A program made the position numbers and the translations under genes. The notes under the pieces were generated by a model, which did not search any database, was not told the origin of the DNA, and was given only the letters and a program-made list of their open reading frames with translations. This document shows positions 32,354-41,441 of a DNA stretch of 52,197 nucleotides, one piece after another; position 1 is the stretch's first letter, and the number at the start of each line of letters is the position of its first letter. The DNA comes from Prochlorococcus sp. AG-409-G20 (GTDB taxonomy: Bacteria > Cyanobacteriota > Cyanobacteriia > PCC-6307 > Cyanobiaceae). The stretch is taken from contig QCJW01000012.1 in NCBI GenBank assembly GCA_003215775.1, forward strand, positions 1 through 52,197, read 5' to 3'.

Positions 32354-33501
32354 TAGTTTTCTCCTCCTGGTGAAATCAGATTTTCATGACGAGCTGAAAT
32401 TGAACCCTTTTGACTAATTAAAGATCCATTAATTAATTCATCATCAACATTTAGTTTTAGATGTCCTTCATCGATCATTGGTTCAAGAAGAGCAAGTAAG
32501 TTCCTTGCATAAAGTGCACTTGCATGGTTGGGAATAGTACAAGGGAGGTTAGAAGCCCCTATTAGTTTGACTCCTTTCCTTTGCACTGTTTGCCCTTGCA
32601 TGGTGTTCGCACAATTTCCACCCTGAGCAACTGCTAAATCGATTACCACAGATCCAGGTCGCATCCTGTCTAGTATCTCTTCATCAATTAAGCGAGGTGC
32701 CTTTTTGCCTGGAACCTGAGCTGTGCAAATTGCTACATCTGCTTCTGATAGATGTTGAGATAGTTTCTCGCGCTGTGCCGTAAGAAATTGTTCTGAAGAT
32801 TCTTTTGCATATCCTCCAATTTCACTGGATTTGCTTTCAATTTCAGGGGGTTCTATGAATTTTGCGCCAAGTGATTCCACTTGTTCTTTTACTGCTGGAC
32901 GAATATCGCTTACATAAACCACAGCCCCTAAACGTTTGGCAGTTGCTACGGCTTGTAATCCTGCTACTCCTGCTCCAAGTACAACAACACGAGCAGGTTG
33001 AACAGTACCTGCTGCAGTCATAAGCATTGGGAAGTATCTATCTAGCGAGGCTGCTGCAATTAGTACTGATTTATATCCAGCAATATTCGCTTGTGAAGAA
33101 AGTGCGTCTGCTGATTGCGCTCTACTAATTCGTGGCAGTAATTCAAGAGCAATAGCAGAAAGGTCTCTAGATTTGATTGAGTTTTTGAGGGAACTATTTT
33201 CATAGGGAGCTAATAGACCCACAATTAATGATTCTGGCTTGAGCTTTGCAAGGAGTTCTGTTTTAGGTGTTTGTACGCAAAGTAAACAGTCTGAATTGCT
33301 CCAGGTGGAAGCATCCCCTTGACTAGTTATTTCTGCTCCAAGTGTTAGGTAATCCTCATCTTTAAATCCAGCTAAAAGACCAGCATCTTTTTCTATGGTG
33401 ACTTTGCAACCAAGCGAAATAAATTTCTTAACGGTTTCAGGCGTTGCAGCAACTCGGGTTTCGCCCGCTGCCGACTCTATTGGAATTAAGAATCTGTACA
33501 A
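32353..33501 (-). CDS. pntA1: NAD(P) transhydrogenase alpha subunit, NAD-binding part (PntA1)
   Basis: The product is 382 aa from TTG at 33501, with GAGGA about ten bases upstream. It is soluble domain I of the enzyme. ESAAGETRVAATPETVKK opens the alanine-dehydrogenase-like fold. The Rossmann motif VVLGAGVAGLQAVATAKRLGA binds NAD(H). RPGSVVIDLAVAQGGNCANT is the conserved mobile region. It is the first gene of pntA1-pntA2-pntB-yheT. A 6-bp palindrome, AAGGAA/TTCCTT (33552-33557 and 33559-33564), lies in the divergent gap upstream. Confidence 0.95.
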   Translation of the reverse strand: MYRFLIPIESAAGETRVAATPETVKKFISLGCKVTIEKDAGLLAGFKDEDYLTLGAEITSQGDASTWSNSDCLLCVQTPKTELLAKLKPESLIVGLLAPYENSSLKNSIKSRDLSAIALELLPRISRAQSADALSSQANIAGYKSVLIAAASLDRYFPMLMTAAGTVQPARVVVLGAGVAGLQAVATAKRLGAVVYVSDIRPAVKEQVESLGAKFIEPPEIESKSSEIGGYAKESSEQFLTAQREKLSQHLSEADVAICTAQVPGKKAPRLIDEEILDRMRPGSVVIDLAVAQGGNCANTMQGQTVQRKGVKLIGASNLPCTIPNHASALYARNLLALLEPMIDEGHLKLNVDDELINGSLISQKGSISARHENLISPGGEN

Positions 33502-33625
33502 GATAGTGAGTCCTCTAGCACTATGAGATTAGGAGGTCATAGTTCATTTATAAGGAAATTCCTTTAAGAAAGCTTTTCAAAGCTTTTGTTTTAGCTAATA
33601 AAGAAGAAACAACTTTTTGAAATTA

Positions 33626-34204
33626 ATGGGCCTTACTGCAATCGAATGCCCTGATGGGATTTGCCATAGTCATCATGGAGGCCATTCTGTAGAGCGCCAG
33701 ACCATGCAGAAGAACCTGCAAGGACATGGCCGTGAATGGTGCGAAAGACTTGCTGAGAGGATTTATGAGATGTCTGTAGATACTTTTTCTCAGACTGTAA
33801 TGCCAAGCCTCCATTCGTCAGGATGGCAGCGTAAACATTTGGACTGGGAGTTCAAGTTATCGAATCAAGACTCAGAGCCAGATGAGACATTGGTTGAAGG
33901 AATTATTAATGCAACAGAAAGTTTCCTTAGAAGTAGTGAAGTTCATCGACTCTTTATTCAAGAGTTAGTTCAAGGCACTTTTGCAGAGGCTTCTGATGAT
34001 CAACTTCGCTCAATAGCTGTTCGAAAATTGATTAAGGAAGAAATCTTACAGATGTTAGAAACAAGGAAAGAAGAGCTTCTTCAAAGGCTTTCAGTTCAGC
34101 TTGTGGAAGATGCTAAAGCTGACCTGCAGCTTGCAAAGAATGCTGCCTCAGAGGGACTGGAAGAAGTTGAGAGATTGCTTATTAACCATACTGAGTCAAT
34201 ATAA
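33626..34204 (+). CDS. helical cyanobacterial protein, unrecognised
   Basis: ATG at 33626 (MGLTAIECPDGICHSHHGGH) gives 192 aa; a TTG at 33617 would add three. The head carries two Cys and a His cluster that might bind metal. The rest is long charged helices, with a Trp-rich segment (SGWQRKHLDWEFKL) and a coiled-coil-like end (about residues 130-185). No enzyme motif is seen. Its stop lies one base from that of the convergent 59-aa gene. I do not recognise the family. Confidence 0.75.
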   Translation: MGLTAIECPDGICHSHHGGHSVERQTMQKNLQGHGREWCERLAERIYEMSVDTFSQTVMPSLHSSGWQRKHLDWEFKLSNQDSEPDETLVEGIINATESFLRSSEVHRLFIQELVQGTFAEASDDQLRSIAVRKLIKEEILQMLETRKEELLQRLSVQLVEDAKADLQLAKNAASEGLEEVERLLINHTESI

Positions 34205-34205
34205 A

Positions 34206-34385
34206 TTAAATAATAGGTAGAATTTCTTGCTCCATCGATAGGGCCCATTCATGTCGCTTCTGTTGATGGAGTTTTCTAGCTCTAAGAATCAAAGGATCAA
34301 TATTGATCTCCTTCATCCAACAATGTTCAAGATTCTCACGCTCTTGCCTATAAGAAGGGTTTGCGTAATTACTGTTTTTGTACAT
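34206..34385 (-). CDS. 59-aa soluble protein, unrecognised
   Basis: ATG at 34385 (minus strand) opens 59 codons ending TAA at 34206-34208. The peptide MYKNSNYANPSYRQEREN, then EHCWMKEINIDPLILRARKLHQQKRHEWAL with further charged residues, is rich in aromatic and charged residues and looks strongly protein-like rather than random. It has no membrane span. It fills the only space between the convergent gene upstream and the helicase downstream. The family is unknown to me. Confidence 0.55.
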   Translation of the reverse strand: MYKNSNYANPSYRQERENLEHCWMKEINIDPLILRARKLHQQKRHEWALSMEQEILPII

Positions 34386-34591
34386 AGGTGATATCTGGGC
34401 GAACCATAGAGGTCTTATTTGAAACTTAAATATGACGAATCGAAAAAGAATGGTTAGAAAGACCTAAATTCTTTTTTAAAACCATCTTCAAAAATAATTC
34501 ATTTGATCTTTTCCTAGATCAATCACCTCCGAATTCGATCATTCGCCCTCGAATTTGGCAAAAGCACCTAATCAATCTTCTACGAAGAAGG

Positions 34592-35938
34592 TTGATTAAT
34601 TATTCTTCTGATAGGAAAGACTTGCTAGTTCATGCAGGTCCTGGAGCAGGTAAGACCTTAGGAGCTCTAATAGGATTTAAAGAAATGCAGAAAGAGAGTC
34701 TTCTTTCTCACCTGATAGTGTTTTGTCATAGAAATGTAATTGCCCATCAGTGGATAAATTCAGCAAGACTTCTTGGATTAAATTTAAAGGAACTTGATTC
34801 TAGTTTAGAAGTTAAAGACACGATTCTAGATTTAGATGGTTGGGTTATTACTTACCAAGGTGCATCTAGAAATTCAAAGACTCTGCAAGAAAATTTTAAG
34901 CAAATACAATCTAAAATCTTTTTAGCTGTTGCTGATGAGGCTCATCATTTAGGTGTTGATCCAGAACAGCCTGAAGGTCTTGCTTGGGGAAAAGCTTTTC
35001 TAGATTTAACTAATTTTTGTGTTCTAAGATTGGGTCTTACTGGAACACCTTTTAGAGCTGATAACCTTGCTTTTTGCGCTGCAAGGAAGATTAATTTCGA
35101 TTCAAGGAATGGAAGCGTTGAACAAATAATTCCTGATCTTTGTGTTGAACCACGTGAACTTATTGAAGCTGGAGATGTGAGGCCCCTTGAGTTTCACTTT
35201 CAGGATGGATGGGTTGAACATGCATGTTCGGGAGTGTCAGATCGTGAGACTTCATTGCTTTCAACCGAAAATAGAGAAACATGGAGAGCCAGAAATCTTA
35301 GGAGAGCAGTCCAATTCTCCGATTCAAGCAGTATTGCAATTCAATTACTTTTAAGAGCGAGAAGAAAATTAGAAAAAGTTCGTCTTAGTCATCGAAATGC
35401 TGGCGGCCTTGTGATCGCAAGAGATATTCAACACGCTATTCAAATTTTTAATCTTCTTCGAGAAAATGGCGATTCCGTTGATTTAGTGCATTCTGACGAT
35501 AAGTTTGCAAATGGAAAACTAGTAGGTTTTCAAAATAGTAAAGCTAAGTGGTTGGTTAGTGTTGATATGTGTTCAGAAGGGTTTGACGCACCAAGATTGA
35601 GAGTTATTGCTTATCTCACAACAGTGGCAACAAGGAGTCGATTTCTTCAGGCGATTACAAGATGTGTTCGGATTTCTAGTGAAAGAGCTGTTTTAGAAGC
35701 CTTGCCACGTGAATTGTCATATGTTTTTTCCCCAGCAGATCCACTTTTAATGCAATATGCACGTTGTTGGTCTATATCAGAACCATATTTGATACAAGGA
35801 AAGGCAAAAAGACTTTCCACAGGATTGGATCATTTGACGACTAGAAACTTAACATTGCCTTTAGAAGCAGTCGAAGATGTTGCTGGGGGGCTGATAAAAA
35901 TGGGTTCGGTGGAACTGCCAAGTTTCTTGAAGACATGA
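34592..35938 (+). CDS. superfamily 2 DEAD/DEAH-type helicase, 5' end apparently frameshifted
   Basis: The first standard start in this frame is TTG at 34592 (448 aa), but coding sequence clearly begins earlier. The Walker A motif HAGPGAGKTLG is only about 13 residues from that TTG. The same frame is open and helicase-like back to 34436 (IIRPRIWQKHLINLLRRR, upstream of motif I) without any ATG, GTG or TTG. An ATG at 34432 is one frame off. Removing one A from the A5 run at 34443-34447 joins it into MTNRKEWLERPKFFFK. Motif II is ADEAHH. Motifs III (GLTGTPFRA) and VI (QAITRCVRIS) are present. It resembles SSL2/RadD-like ATPases. The true start is either non-standard or lost. Confidence 0.82.
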   Translation: MINYSSDRKDLLVHAGPGAGKTLGALIGFKEMQKESLLSHLIVFCHRNVIAHQWINSARLLGLNLKELDSSLEVKDTILDLDGWVITYQGASRNSKTLQENFKQIQSKIFLAVADEAHHLGVDPEQPEGLAWGKAFLDLTNFCVLRLGLTGTPFRADNLAFCAARKINFDSRNGSVEQIIPDLCVEPRELIEAGDVRPLEFHFQDGWVEHACSGVSDRETSLLSTENRETWRARNLRRAVQFSDSSSIAIQLLLRARRKLEKVRLSHRNAGGLVIARDIQHAIQIFNLLRENGDSVDLVHSDDKFANGKLVGFQNSKAKWLVSVDMCSEGFDAPRLRVIAYLTTVATRSRFLQAITRCVRISSERAVLEALPRELSYVFSPADPLLMQYARCWSISEPYLIQGKAKRLSTGLDHLTTRNLTLPLEAVEDVAGGLIKMGSVELPSFLKT

Positions 35939-36026
35939 TTATTTTTGTATAAAAGTTTTTTTTGTTGTTAATAAGACATGTTTTAGAACCGCGAGCATGT
36001 ATTTTTGGTCGCATTGGGGACAAACT

Positions 36027-36269
36027 ATGAATTCATTTTTGGAGCGTCGAGTAAGTATTGCCAGCTGTTGGGCGTCTACAAGGATTGCTCTTTTGGATGG
36101 CATTGAAAGCTATGAAGACAGTTATGCCATTACTCAAGAATTTCGTGAATGGATAACTTGTCGTGAAGACTATCCTGAAGAATTAGATCAACATGTTTTA
36201 AAAGTACCAGTATTTATACGCACAGAAGTTGAAAAAGAAATCGACACAGATGAGGTTCTTGGAATATAA
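36027..36269 (+). CDS. 80-aa acidic protein, unrecognised
   Basis: ATG at 36027 has GGGGA seven bases upstream, so it is preferred over an in-frame ATG at 35997. The product begins MNSFLERRVSIASCWAST and ends in an acidic tail (RTEVEKEIDTDEVLGI). It is helical and soluble, with Trp and Cys in the core (WITCREDYPEELDQHV). No family is recognised. It precedes the thioredoxin reductase gene by 119 bases. Confidence 0.6.
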   Translation: MNSFLERRVSIASCWASTRIALLDGIESYEDSYAITQEFREWITCREDYPEELDQHVLKVPVFIRTEVEKEIDTDEVLGI

Positions 36270-36388
36270 AGAAAATCTTAAGAAGATAGACGTTAAAGTT
36301 TTGCTGATCGAAGGGCCTCTTGCTCAAGTATTTTCCCCAATTTTCTAATAGAGTGATTTGAAAGAAAATTAATTTCCTTAGATCATTT

Positions 36389-37780
36389 ATGGGATTTGAG
36401 GTTGATTCGGCCAACTTTCAGATAGAGAACTTAGTTATCGTCGGTTCTGGCCCAGCAGGTTATACAGCGGCGATATATGCAGGACGAGCAAATTTACAGC
36501 CAACTTTAATTACTGGACTAGAGCTAGGAGGCATCCCTGGTGGTCAATTGATGACAACTACCTTTGTTGAAAATTTCCCAGGATTCCCGAATGGAGTCAT
36601 GGGACCTGAGCTAATGGATCTAATGAAAGCTCAAGCAGTTCGTTGGGGAACTTATTTAATAGAGGAAGATGCAACTTCAATTGATTTGTTGAAGCACCCT
36701 TTTTCTCTAAAAGTTGGCAATCTTTCAATAAAAACTAATTCACTCATAATTGCAACAGGTGCAAGGGCAAATCGTCTTGGTTTAATTAATGAAGATAAGT
36801 TTTGGAATAGAGGGATTAGTGCTTGTGCTATTTGTGATGGTTCTACGCCACAGTTTCGAAAAGAAAACTTAGCTGTAATTGGAGGAGGTGACTCAGCATG
36901 TGAAGAGGCTGATTATTTAACTAAATTTGGAAGTTATGTTCACCTTTTAGTTCGCTCGAGGAACCTAAAGGCCTGTGCTGCATTACAAGAAAGGGTTGCC
37001 TCTAACTCTTTAATTAAAGTTCATTTTGAAAAAGAGTTAATTGATGTTGAAGGAGACCATTGGTTAAAGAATTTGATTGTTAAAAATGTAAAAACAGGAG
37101 AAATTGAGAGTTTAGATGTAAGAGGACTCTTTTATGCAATAGGTCATACACCAAATAATGAACTTTTTAAGGGTCAATTAAGTTTTGACGCAAAGGGCTA
37201 CATCAAAACTGAACCTGGAAGACCTGAGACTTCTATTGAAGGAGTCTTTGTGGCAGGAGATGTTGCTGATTCTGAGTGGCGGCAAGGTGTTACTGCTGCT
37301 AGTAGTGGCTGCAAAGCAGCATTGTCTACAGAAAGATGGCTTGCCAAGAGAAAATTGTATAAATTAATTATCAGAGAAAAATCTATTAATGGAACTGATA
37401 TTAATGATTTAGATGATCAAATTCAGTTATCCAACGAAAATAATTTTCAGTCTGATGCTTTGTGGCAAAAAGGTAGTTATGCCCTAAGAAGGCTTTATCA
37501 TGAGAGCTCAAAGCCATTATTGATTATATATACTGCATCAGAATGTGGACCTTGCCATGTCCTTAAACCTCAACTTAAAAGAGTATTGAATGAACTAGAA
37601 GGAAGAGCTCAGGGTGTTGAGATTGATATTCAAAATGACGAAGAAATATCTAGACAAGCAGGTATTACAGGGACACCTACAGTGCAATTATTTAAAAATA
37701 AAAGTCTAATAAAAGAATGGAAAGGAGTTAAGCAAAAAAGTCAATTCCGAGAGGAGATTATTAAAGCCCTAGCAAACTAA
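36389..37780 (+). CDS. ntrC-type trxB: NADPH thioredoxin reductase with fused thioredoxin domain (NTRC type)
   Basis: The product is 463 aa. The reductase part has FAD-binding VGSGPAGYTAAIYAGRA, the redox-active CAICDG (Cys146 and Cys149), NADPH-binding GGGDSACEEADYL and the C-terminal FAD motif GVFVAGDVADSEWRQG. After a ~40-residue linker comes a thioredoxin domain with ASECGPCHVLKPQL (Cys386 and Cys389) and GITGTPTVQLF. The fused enzyme, known from chloroplasts and some cyanobacteria, uses NADPH to reduce 2-Cys peroxiredoxin and other targets in the dark or low light. This is not the nitrogen regulator NtrC. It is plus-strand; infA-like follows on the opposite strand. Confidence 0.95.
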   Translation: MGFEVDSANFQIENLVIVGSGPAGYTAAIYAGRANLQPTLITGLELGGIPGGQLMTTTFVENFPGFPNGVMGPELMDLMKAQAVRWGTYLIEEDATSIDLLKHPFSLKVGNLSIKTNSLIIATGARANRLGLINEDKFWNRGISACAICDGSTPQFRKENLAVIGGGDSACEEADYLTKFGSYVHLLVRSRNLKACAALQERVASNSLIKVHFEKELIDVEGDHWLKNLIVKNVKTGEIESLDVRGLFYAIGHTPNNELFKGQLSFDAKGYIKTEPGRPETSIEGVFVAGDVADSEWRQGVTAASSGCKAALSTERWLAKRKLYKLIIREKSINGTDINDLDDQIQLSNENNFQSDALWQKGSYALRRLYHESSKPLLIIYTASECGPCHVLKPQLKRVLNELEGRAQGVEIDIQNDEEISRQAGITGTPTVQLFKNKSLIKEWKGVKQKSQFREEIIKALAN

Positions 37781-37816
37781 ATAGCAGCTGATTCTTTAAA
37801 CATTTTGATGCTCTTG

Positions 37817-38086
37817 CTATCTTTTTCTTGGACCTCCTGGCCTATTTCCACCAGACCTATTCCCTGAACCTCCAGCATTTCTTTCTCGATATGTAATTCT
37901 TCCTCTGGTTAGGTCATAAGGGCTTATTTCTACAAGAACTTTATCTCCAGCCAGTAATTTGATTCGGAATTTTGTAAGTTTTCCTGCTGCACGACAAAGG
38001 CATTGATGGCCTGCAGGTTGCTCAAGAGTGACCAAATAAAATCCATTGCCCTGTTCTTTCTCAATCACTCCCGAAGTCTCGATCAT
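37817..38086 (-). CDS. infA: translation initiation factor IF-1 homologue with Gly/Arg-rich tail
   Basis: The product is 89 aa; typical IF-1 is about 72. The S1-like barrel is recognisable: GVIEKEQGNGFYLVTLE, AAGKLTKFRIKLLAGDKVLVE and the diagnostic ISPYDLTRGRITYR. It is divergent, however: the usual Met-rich start is missing, QCLCRAAGK replaces the standard HISGKMR, and a 20-residue tail rich in Gly, Asn and Arg (NAGGSGNRSGGNRPGG) is added. It is not in a ribosomal-protein cluster, where the canonical infA is normally found. It may therefore be a second, specialised IF-1-like protein. Confidence 0.85.
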   Translation of the reverse strand: MIETSGVIEKEQGNGFYLVTLEQPAGHQCLCRAAGKLTKFRIKLLAGDKVLVEISPYDLTRGRITYRERNAGGSGNRSGGNRPGGPRKR

Positions 38087-38287
38087 GCGAGTTTGCCCTT
38101 TTGTGAAATCTAATCTTATTTTAGTAGCAAAAGGTCTTGTAAACTTATTATGAAAAGATAACGAATTATAAGCTCCTTAAATTATGGGTTGCGAAATTAT
38201 GTGAAATCTCACTTTGGAAGTTATAAGTTATTGTTTTAACTTGACTTCATTGCTTAGGCCATGACTAAATTGGCTGCGCAATATGTA

Positions 38288-38500
38288 CTAAATACTTTCT
38301 TGAATTTCTTTTACTGTTTGCCATTGGCCATAATAATAATTAGCTCTTTCTCTTCTTTCAGGGCTATCAAGTCCATCAAATGCATCGAAACCTAAATTTC
38401 TCCATAATTCATGGCCACAGGCTTTATTTAGTTCGTCATTGGCTTCTGCTGCCAAGTTGGTCAGTCTTCTTTGGAGATTCTTTATTTGAACTACAGACAT
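38288..38500 (-). CDS. 70-aa cyanobacterial protein, unrecognised
   Basis: The product is soluble and helical. MSVVQIKNLQRRLTNLAAE is followed by ANDELNKACGHELWRNLGFDAF and a charged, Tyr-rich end (SPERRERANYYYGQWQTVKEI). The composition, with HELW, GFDAFDG and YYYGQW, looks conserved. No membrane span, signal or enzyme motif is seen. I do not know its family. Confidence 0.6.
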   Translation of the reverse strand: MSVVQIKNLQRRLTNLAAEANDELNKACGHELWRNLGFDAFDGLDSPERRERANYYYGQWQTVKEIQESI

Positions 38501-38585
38501 TTAGGCAAAGATAGAAAGCTCTATAGTACAAATAAACTACAATATTGCAACCCTTGTGAGTTCTTTGGAGAGAATACCCTCACCT

Positions 38586-39548
38586 TTAAAACGGAAGTTT
38601 CTTTTTCTCTTCTTTGTCTAAATCTGCTTCCAGTTCTTTTAGTCTTTTGATTATTACTTCATAGTACTCTTTAATATAGTCCTCCATTAAAGTTGTTTTT
38701 GAGAGTTCTAAGTTAAATAATGAATAGGTCTCATCCATCTTTGAATCAAGAATAACTCCACTAGATATAACTTCTGAAAAAGAAAGTCTTTCTGCAACGT
38801 TAACTGTAGGTTCGAAGAATGAAACTAAATTTTGAGCAACTCCGATCAGAAAAGGCGATACCTTTAGAATTTTTGCTGATTTTCCACTGCATTTTTCGCA
38901 AATTTTGATTATTTCTTCTGCTCCCCATGCCTTGGGACCCACTATTGGAAAACATTTTCGAATAGTTTTTTCATTGTCTAGAGAAGCTACTGCAAATCTT
39001 GCAACGTCTTGTGTATTCATATATGCGATCTTTCCAGGGCTTGCGCTTATCCATACAGTTTGGCTGTCAAGTATTGGAATAGCAAACTGACCTATAACTC
39101 CCTGCATGAATCCAGCAGGTTGTAGAATTGTATAATCTAATGATGATTCTATGAGTAATCTTTCTGTGCAGTATTTAATATCCATTAGTGGCACATTTCT
39201 GAAATGCTCTGAAGATAATAATGATATAAATACTACTCTTTTTATATTATTTTCATCGCAAGATCTATAGAGATTTAATTTGCCATCCCAGTCTGTTTCA
39301 TAAACACTTTTGGGATCATCTGGCCGATTGGTTGCAGCGTCAATAACAGCATCAATATCTTCTAGCGAGTATTTGATGTCTTCAGGATTTAGTAAATCAC
39401 CTTTGGTCAGTTCACACCCCCATTCCTGTAGGAAAGATGCTTTGCGGGGTGTCCTAACCATGCATCGAACTTGATACCCTGAATCAAGAGCAGTTTTGAC
39501 TATCTGCCTCCCAAGAGTTCCTGTTCCACCAATTACTAGAACCTTCAT
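38586..39548 (-). CDS. ycf39: Ycf39/HCF244-type PSII assembly factor
   Basis: The start is placed at ATG 39548 (MKVLVIGGTGTLGRQI), giving 320 aa, the usual length; an earlier ATG at 39569 adds seven residues. It is an atypical short-chain dehydrogenase. GGTGTLGRQ is the NAD(P)-binding glycine motif, followed by YQVRCMVRTPRKASFLQEWGCEL, IDAATNRP, and the family-specific LQPAGFMQGVIGQFAIPIL and IAYMNTQDVARFA. Ycf39 helps insert chlorophyll into newly made D1 with high-light-inducible proteins; an Hli gene lies 10 kb away in this window. petM is 55 bases upstream on the same strand, so the pair may be co-transcribed. Confidence 0.92.
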   Translation of the reverse strand: MKVLVIGGTGTLGRQIVKTALDSGYQVRCMVRTPRKASFLQEWGCELTKGDLLNPEDIKYSLEDIDAVIDAATNRPDDPKSVYETDWDGKLNLYRSCDENNIKRVVFISLLSSEHFRNVPLMDIKYCTERLLIESSLDYTILQPAGFMQGVIGQFAIPILDSQTVWISASPGKIAYMNTQDVARFAVASLDNEKTIRKCFPIVGPKAWGAEEIIKICEKCSGKSAKILKVSPFLIGVAQNLVSFFEPTVNVAERLSFSEVISSGVILDSKMDETYSLFNLELSKTTLMEDYIKEYYEVIIKRLKELEADLDKEEKKKLPF

Positions 39549-39603
39549 AGCGGACTTTGTTTCAACCAATGAGCCTAAAGGGACGAATCAATAAACGTGA
39601 GGA

Positions 39604-39702
39604 TCACTTGCTTTGTAGTTTGAGTAAAAATGCTCCCCCTGCTAGACCTACTGGGATCAGTACCCAGAATACTGCTGCAATTCCAAAGATCTCGGAAGCC
39701 AT
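39604..39702 (-). CDS. petM: cytochrome b6f complex subunit PetM
   Basis: ATG at 39702 opens 32 codons ending TGA at 39604-39606. The peptide [20 protein letters not shown] and the rest ([12 protein letters not shown]) is a standard PetM: a single membrane span with a short basic tail. It is a small subunit of the thylakoid cytochrome b6f complex. It is upstream of ycf39 on the same strand. A weak hairpin (AAAAGCCC/GGGTCTTTT, 39730-39752) lies just upstream and its role is unclear. Confidence 0.95.
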   Translation of the reverse strand: MASEIFGIAAVFWVLIPVGLAGGAFLLKLQSK

Positions 39703-39902
39703 TTTTGGTACTTTGATAACCATCCCATTAAAAGCCCTATAGGGTCTTTTTTGAAAGAAGTTCAATAAGCTGCTTAAAAATTTAGCCTTTAAAGAAGCAT
39801 TCCTAGCTTTGTTAAATGGGGAAGCGCTAAAAGAACCTTAGAAATTTTCTTTTCTTATCTTTTTTTTCGCGATAGTAGTCAATAAGTATTTCTATTTGGC
39901 TA

Positions 39903-40871
39903 ATGCCCCTTAATGCTGGTGAAAATGTATTTCATGAGCAGTCATGTGAATGGGGGAATGCTAATGAATGGATTTGGGAAGGCTTTAAGATTTATTGGCG
40001 TGTTTTAGGAATCAGAGAAAATCCACCAGTTGTTTTTGTACACGGCTTTGGTGCAAGTAGCTCTCACTGGAGAAATAATGCCAAGGCCTTTGAAAATGCA
40101 GGATATTGTGTTTATGCTTTAGATCTCATTGGTTTTGGTAGATCTTCCCAGCCTGGACCGAAGCAAATAAGAAAATTAGATAATTTTTTCTGGAGTAAAC
40201 AATTAATTGCTTTTCTAAAAGAGGTAGTTGAAAGTGATAAGTGTGGCAAGGCTGTTCTTGTAGGTAATTCTCTTGGCAGCCTTGTCGCAATAACTGCTTC
40301 TGTTTTTTGTCCAAAGTATATAGCTGCTGTGGTCGCAGCTCCTTTGCCTGATCCAGCGTTTATGCAGAGGTTCTCATATCCACAAACAAGATTCTTTTTG
40401 AGATTGAGGAATCTCTTCTTGACTATCTTTTTTAATTTGCTTCCTTTGGAATTGCTTGTTCCTTTTATTGTCAAGACTGGGATAATTAAGAAGGGTCTTC
40501 AGGCTGCTTATTGCAAAACTATAAATACAGACAAGGAACTTCAAATCCTTGTTTCTGCGCCAGCCAAGAGGTCTACAGCTGCAAGGGCCCTAAGGGCCAT
40601 GTGCATAGGCATGTCAGATCGGCCAAAAATACATACAGCTCCAGCGCTCTTAGATAGTCTTTCAAATAGAGCAAGGCATTTGCCAATCCTGCTTGTATGG
40701 GGAAGTCAAGACAGATTGGTTCCTTTGTTTGTAGGACAAAAGATAGTAAATCAATATTCTTGGCTAAAATTATTTGTTATTGAGAAAACAGGTCATTGCC
40801 TTCATGATGAATCTTGGCGAGAATTCAATCAATTAGTTTTGGACTGGTTGAAACTTAACTTGGAGACCTAA
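39903..40871 (+). CDS. alpha/beta-fold hydrolase
   Basis: The product is 322 aa from ATG at 39903. [17 protein letters not shown] is the oxyanion-hole region and [14 protein letters not shown] the following strand and loop. [12 protein letters not shown] is the nucleophile elbow with Ser near residue 123. [12 protein letters not shown] carries the acid and [10 protein letters not shown] the histidine. The catalytic triad is complete. A hydrophobic helical cap lies between about 150 and 220. Relatives in oxygenic phototrophs include chlorophyll-related and plastid esterases, but the substrate cannot be named. ilvN follows 11 bases later. Confidence 0.87.
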   Translation: MPLNAGENVFHEQSCEWGNANEWIWEGFKIYWRVLGIRENPPVVFVHGFGASSSHWRNNAKAFENAGYCVYALDLIGFGRSSQPGPKQIRKLDNFFWSKQLIAFLKEVVESDKCGKAVLVGNSLGSLVAITASVFCPKYIAAVVAAPLPDPAFMQRFSYPQTRFFLRLRNLFLTIFFNLLPLELLVPFIVKTGIIKKGLQAAYCKTINTDKELQILVSAPAKRSTAARALRAMCIGMSDRPKIHTAPALLDSLSNRARHLPILLVWGSQDRLVPLFVGQKIVNQYSWLKLFVIEKTGHCLHDESWREFNQLVLDWLKLNLET

Positions 40872-40882
40872 ACTCAAAAACT

Positions 40883-41413
40883 ATGAAGCACACCCTTTCA
40901 GTGCTAGTAGAAGATGAATCAGGCGCCCTTAGCAGAATTGCAGGGTTATTTGCTCGTCGCGGATTTAATATTCACAGCCTCGCAGTAGGTCTTGCAGAGC
41001 AAGAGGGGCAGTCAAGGCTAACGATGGTTGTTGAAGGTGATGATGAGACCCTTCAGCAGATGACAAAGCAACTAGATAAGTTAGTTAATGTTCTTCAGGT
41101 GTTGGATTTAACGAGACTGCCAGCTGTTGAAAGAGAGCTGATGCTCTTAAAAGTATCTGCTCCTGCCTCCCAAAGAAGTGTGATTTTGGATTTGGTGCAG
41201 GTTTTTAGGGCTAAAGTGGTAGATGTTGCAGATACAGCTTTGACATTGGAGGTTGTGGGGGATCCTGGAAAGCTTGTTGCCTTAGAAAAGTTATTAACAC
41301 CTTATGGAATCCTTGAGATTGCTAGAACTGGCAAAGTTGCCTTGGAAAGGGCTTCGGGAGTTAATACTGAAATGTTGAAGGTATCAAAAAGTGTCGGAAG
41401 ATTCCCTGCATAA
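40883..41413 (+). CDS. ilvN: acetolactate synthase small (regulatory) subunit
   Basis: The product is 176 aa. An N-terminal ACT domain ([35 protein letters not shown]) is followed by the second ACT-like domain ([43 protein letters not shown]). This is the usual organisation of IlvN/IlvH, which binds valine and regulates branched-chain amino acid synthesis with the large subunit IlvB. It is 11 bases downstream of the hydrolase gene and probably co-transcribed. The large subunit gene is not in the window. Confidence 0.96.
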   Translation: MKHTLSVLVEDESGALSRIAGLFARRGFNIHSLAVGLAEQEGQSRLTMVVEGDDETLQQMTKQLDKLVNVLQVLDLTRLPAVERELMLLKVSAPASQRSVILDLVQVFRAKVVDVADTALTLEVVGDPGKLVALEKLLTPYGILEIARTGKVALERASGVNTEMLKVSKSVGRFPA

Positions 41414-41441
41414 CTATTTAAATTAATTCAGTTTGTTGGCC

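Noticed and set aside
39730-39752. Hairpin upstream of petM as a terminator
   Set aside because: The stem has a bulge and no upstream gene on either strand needs it there; function unclear.
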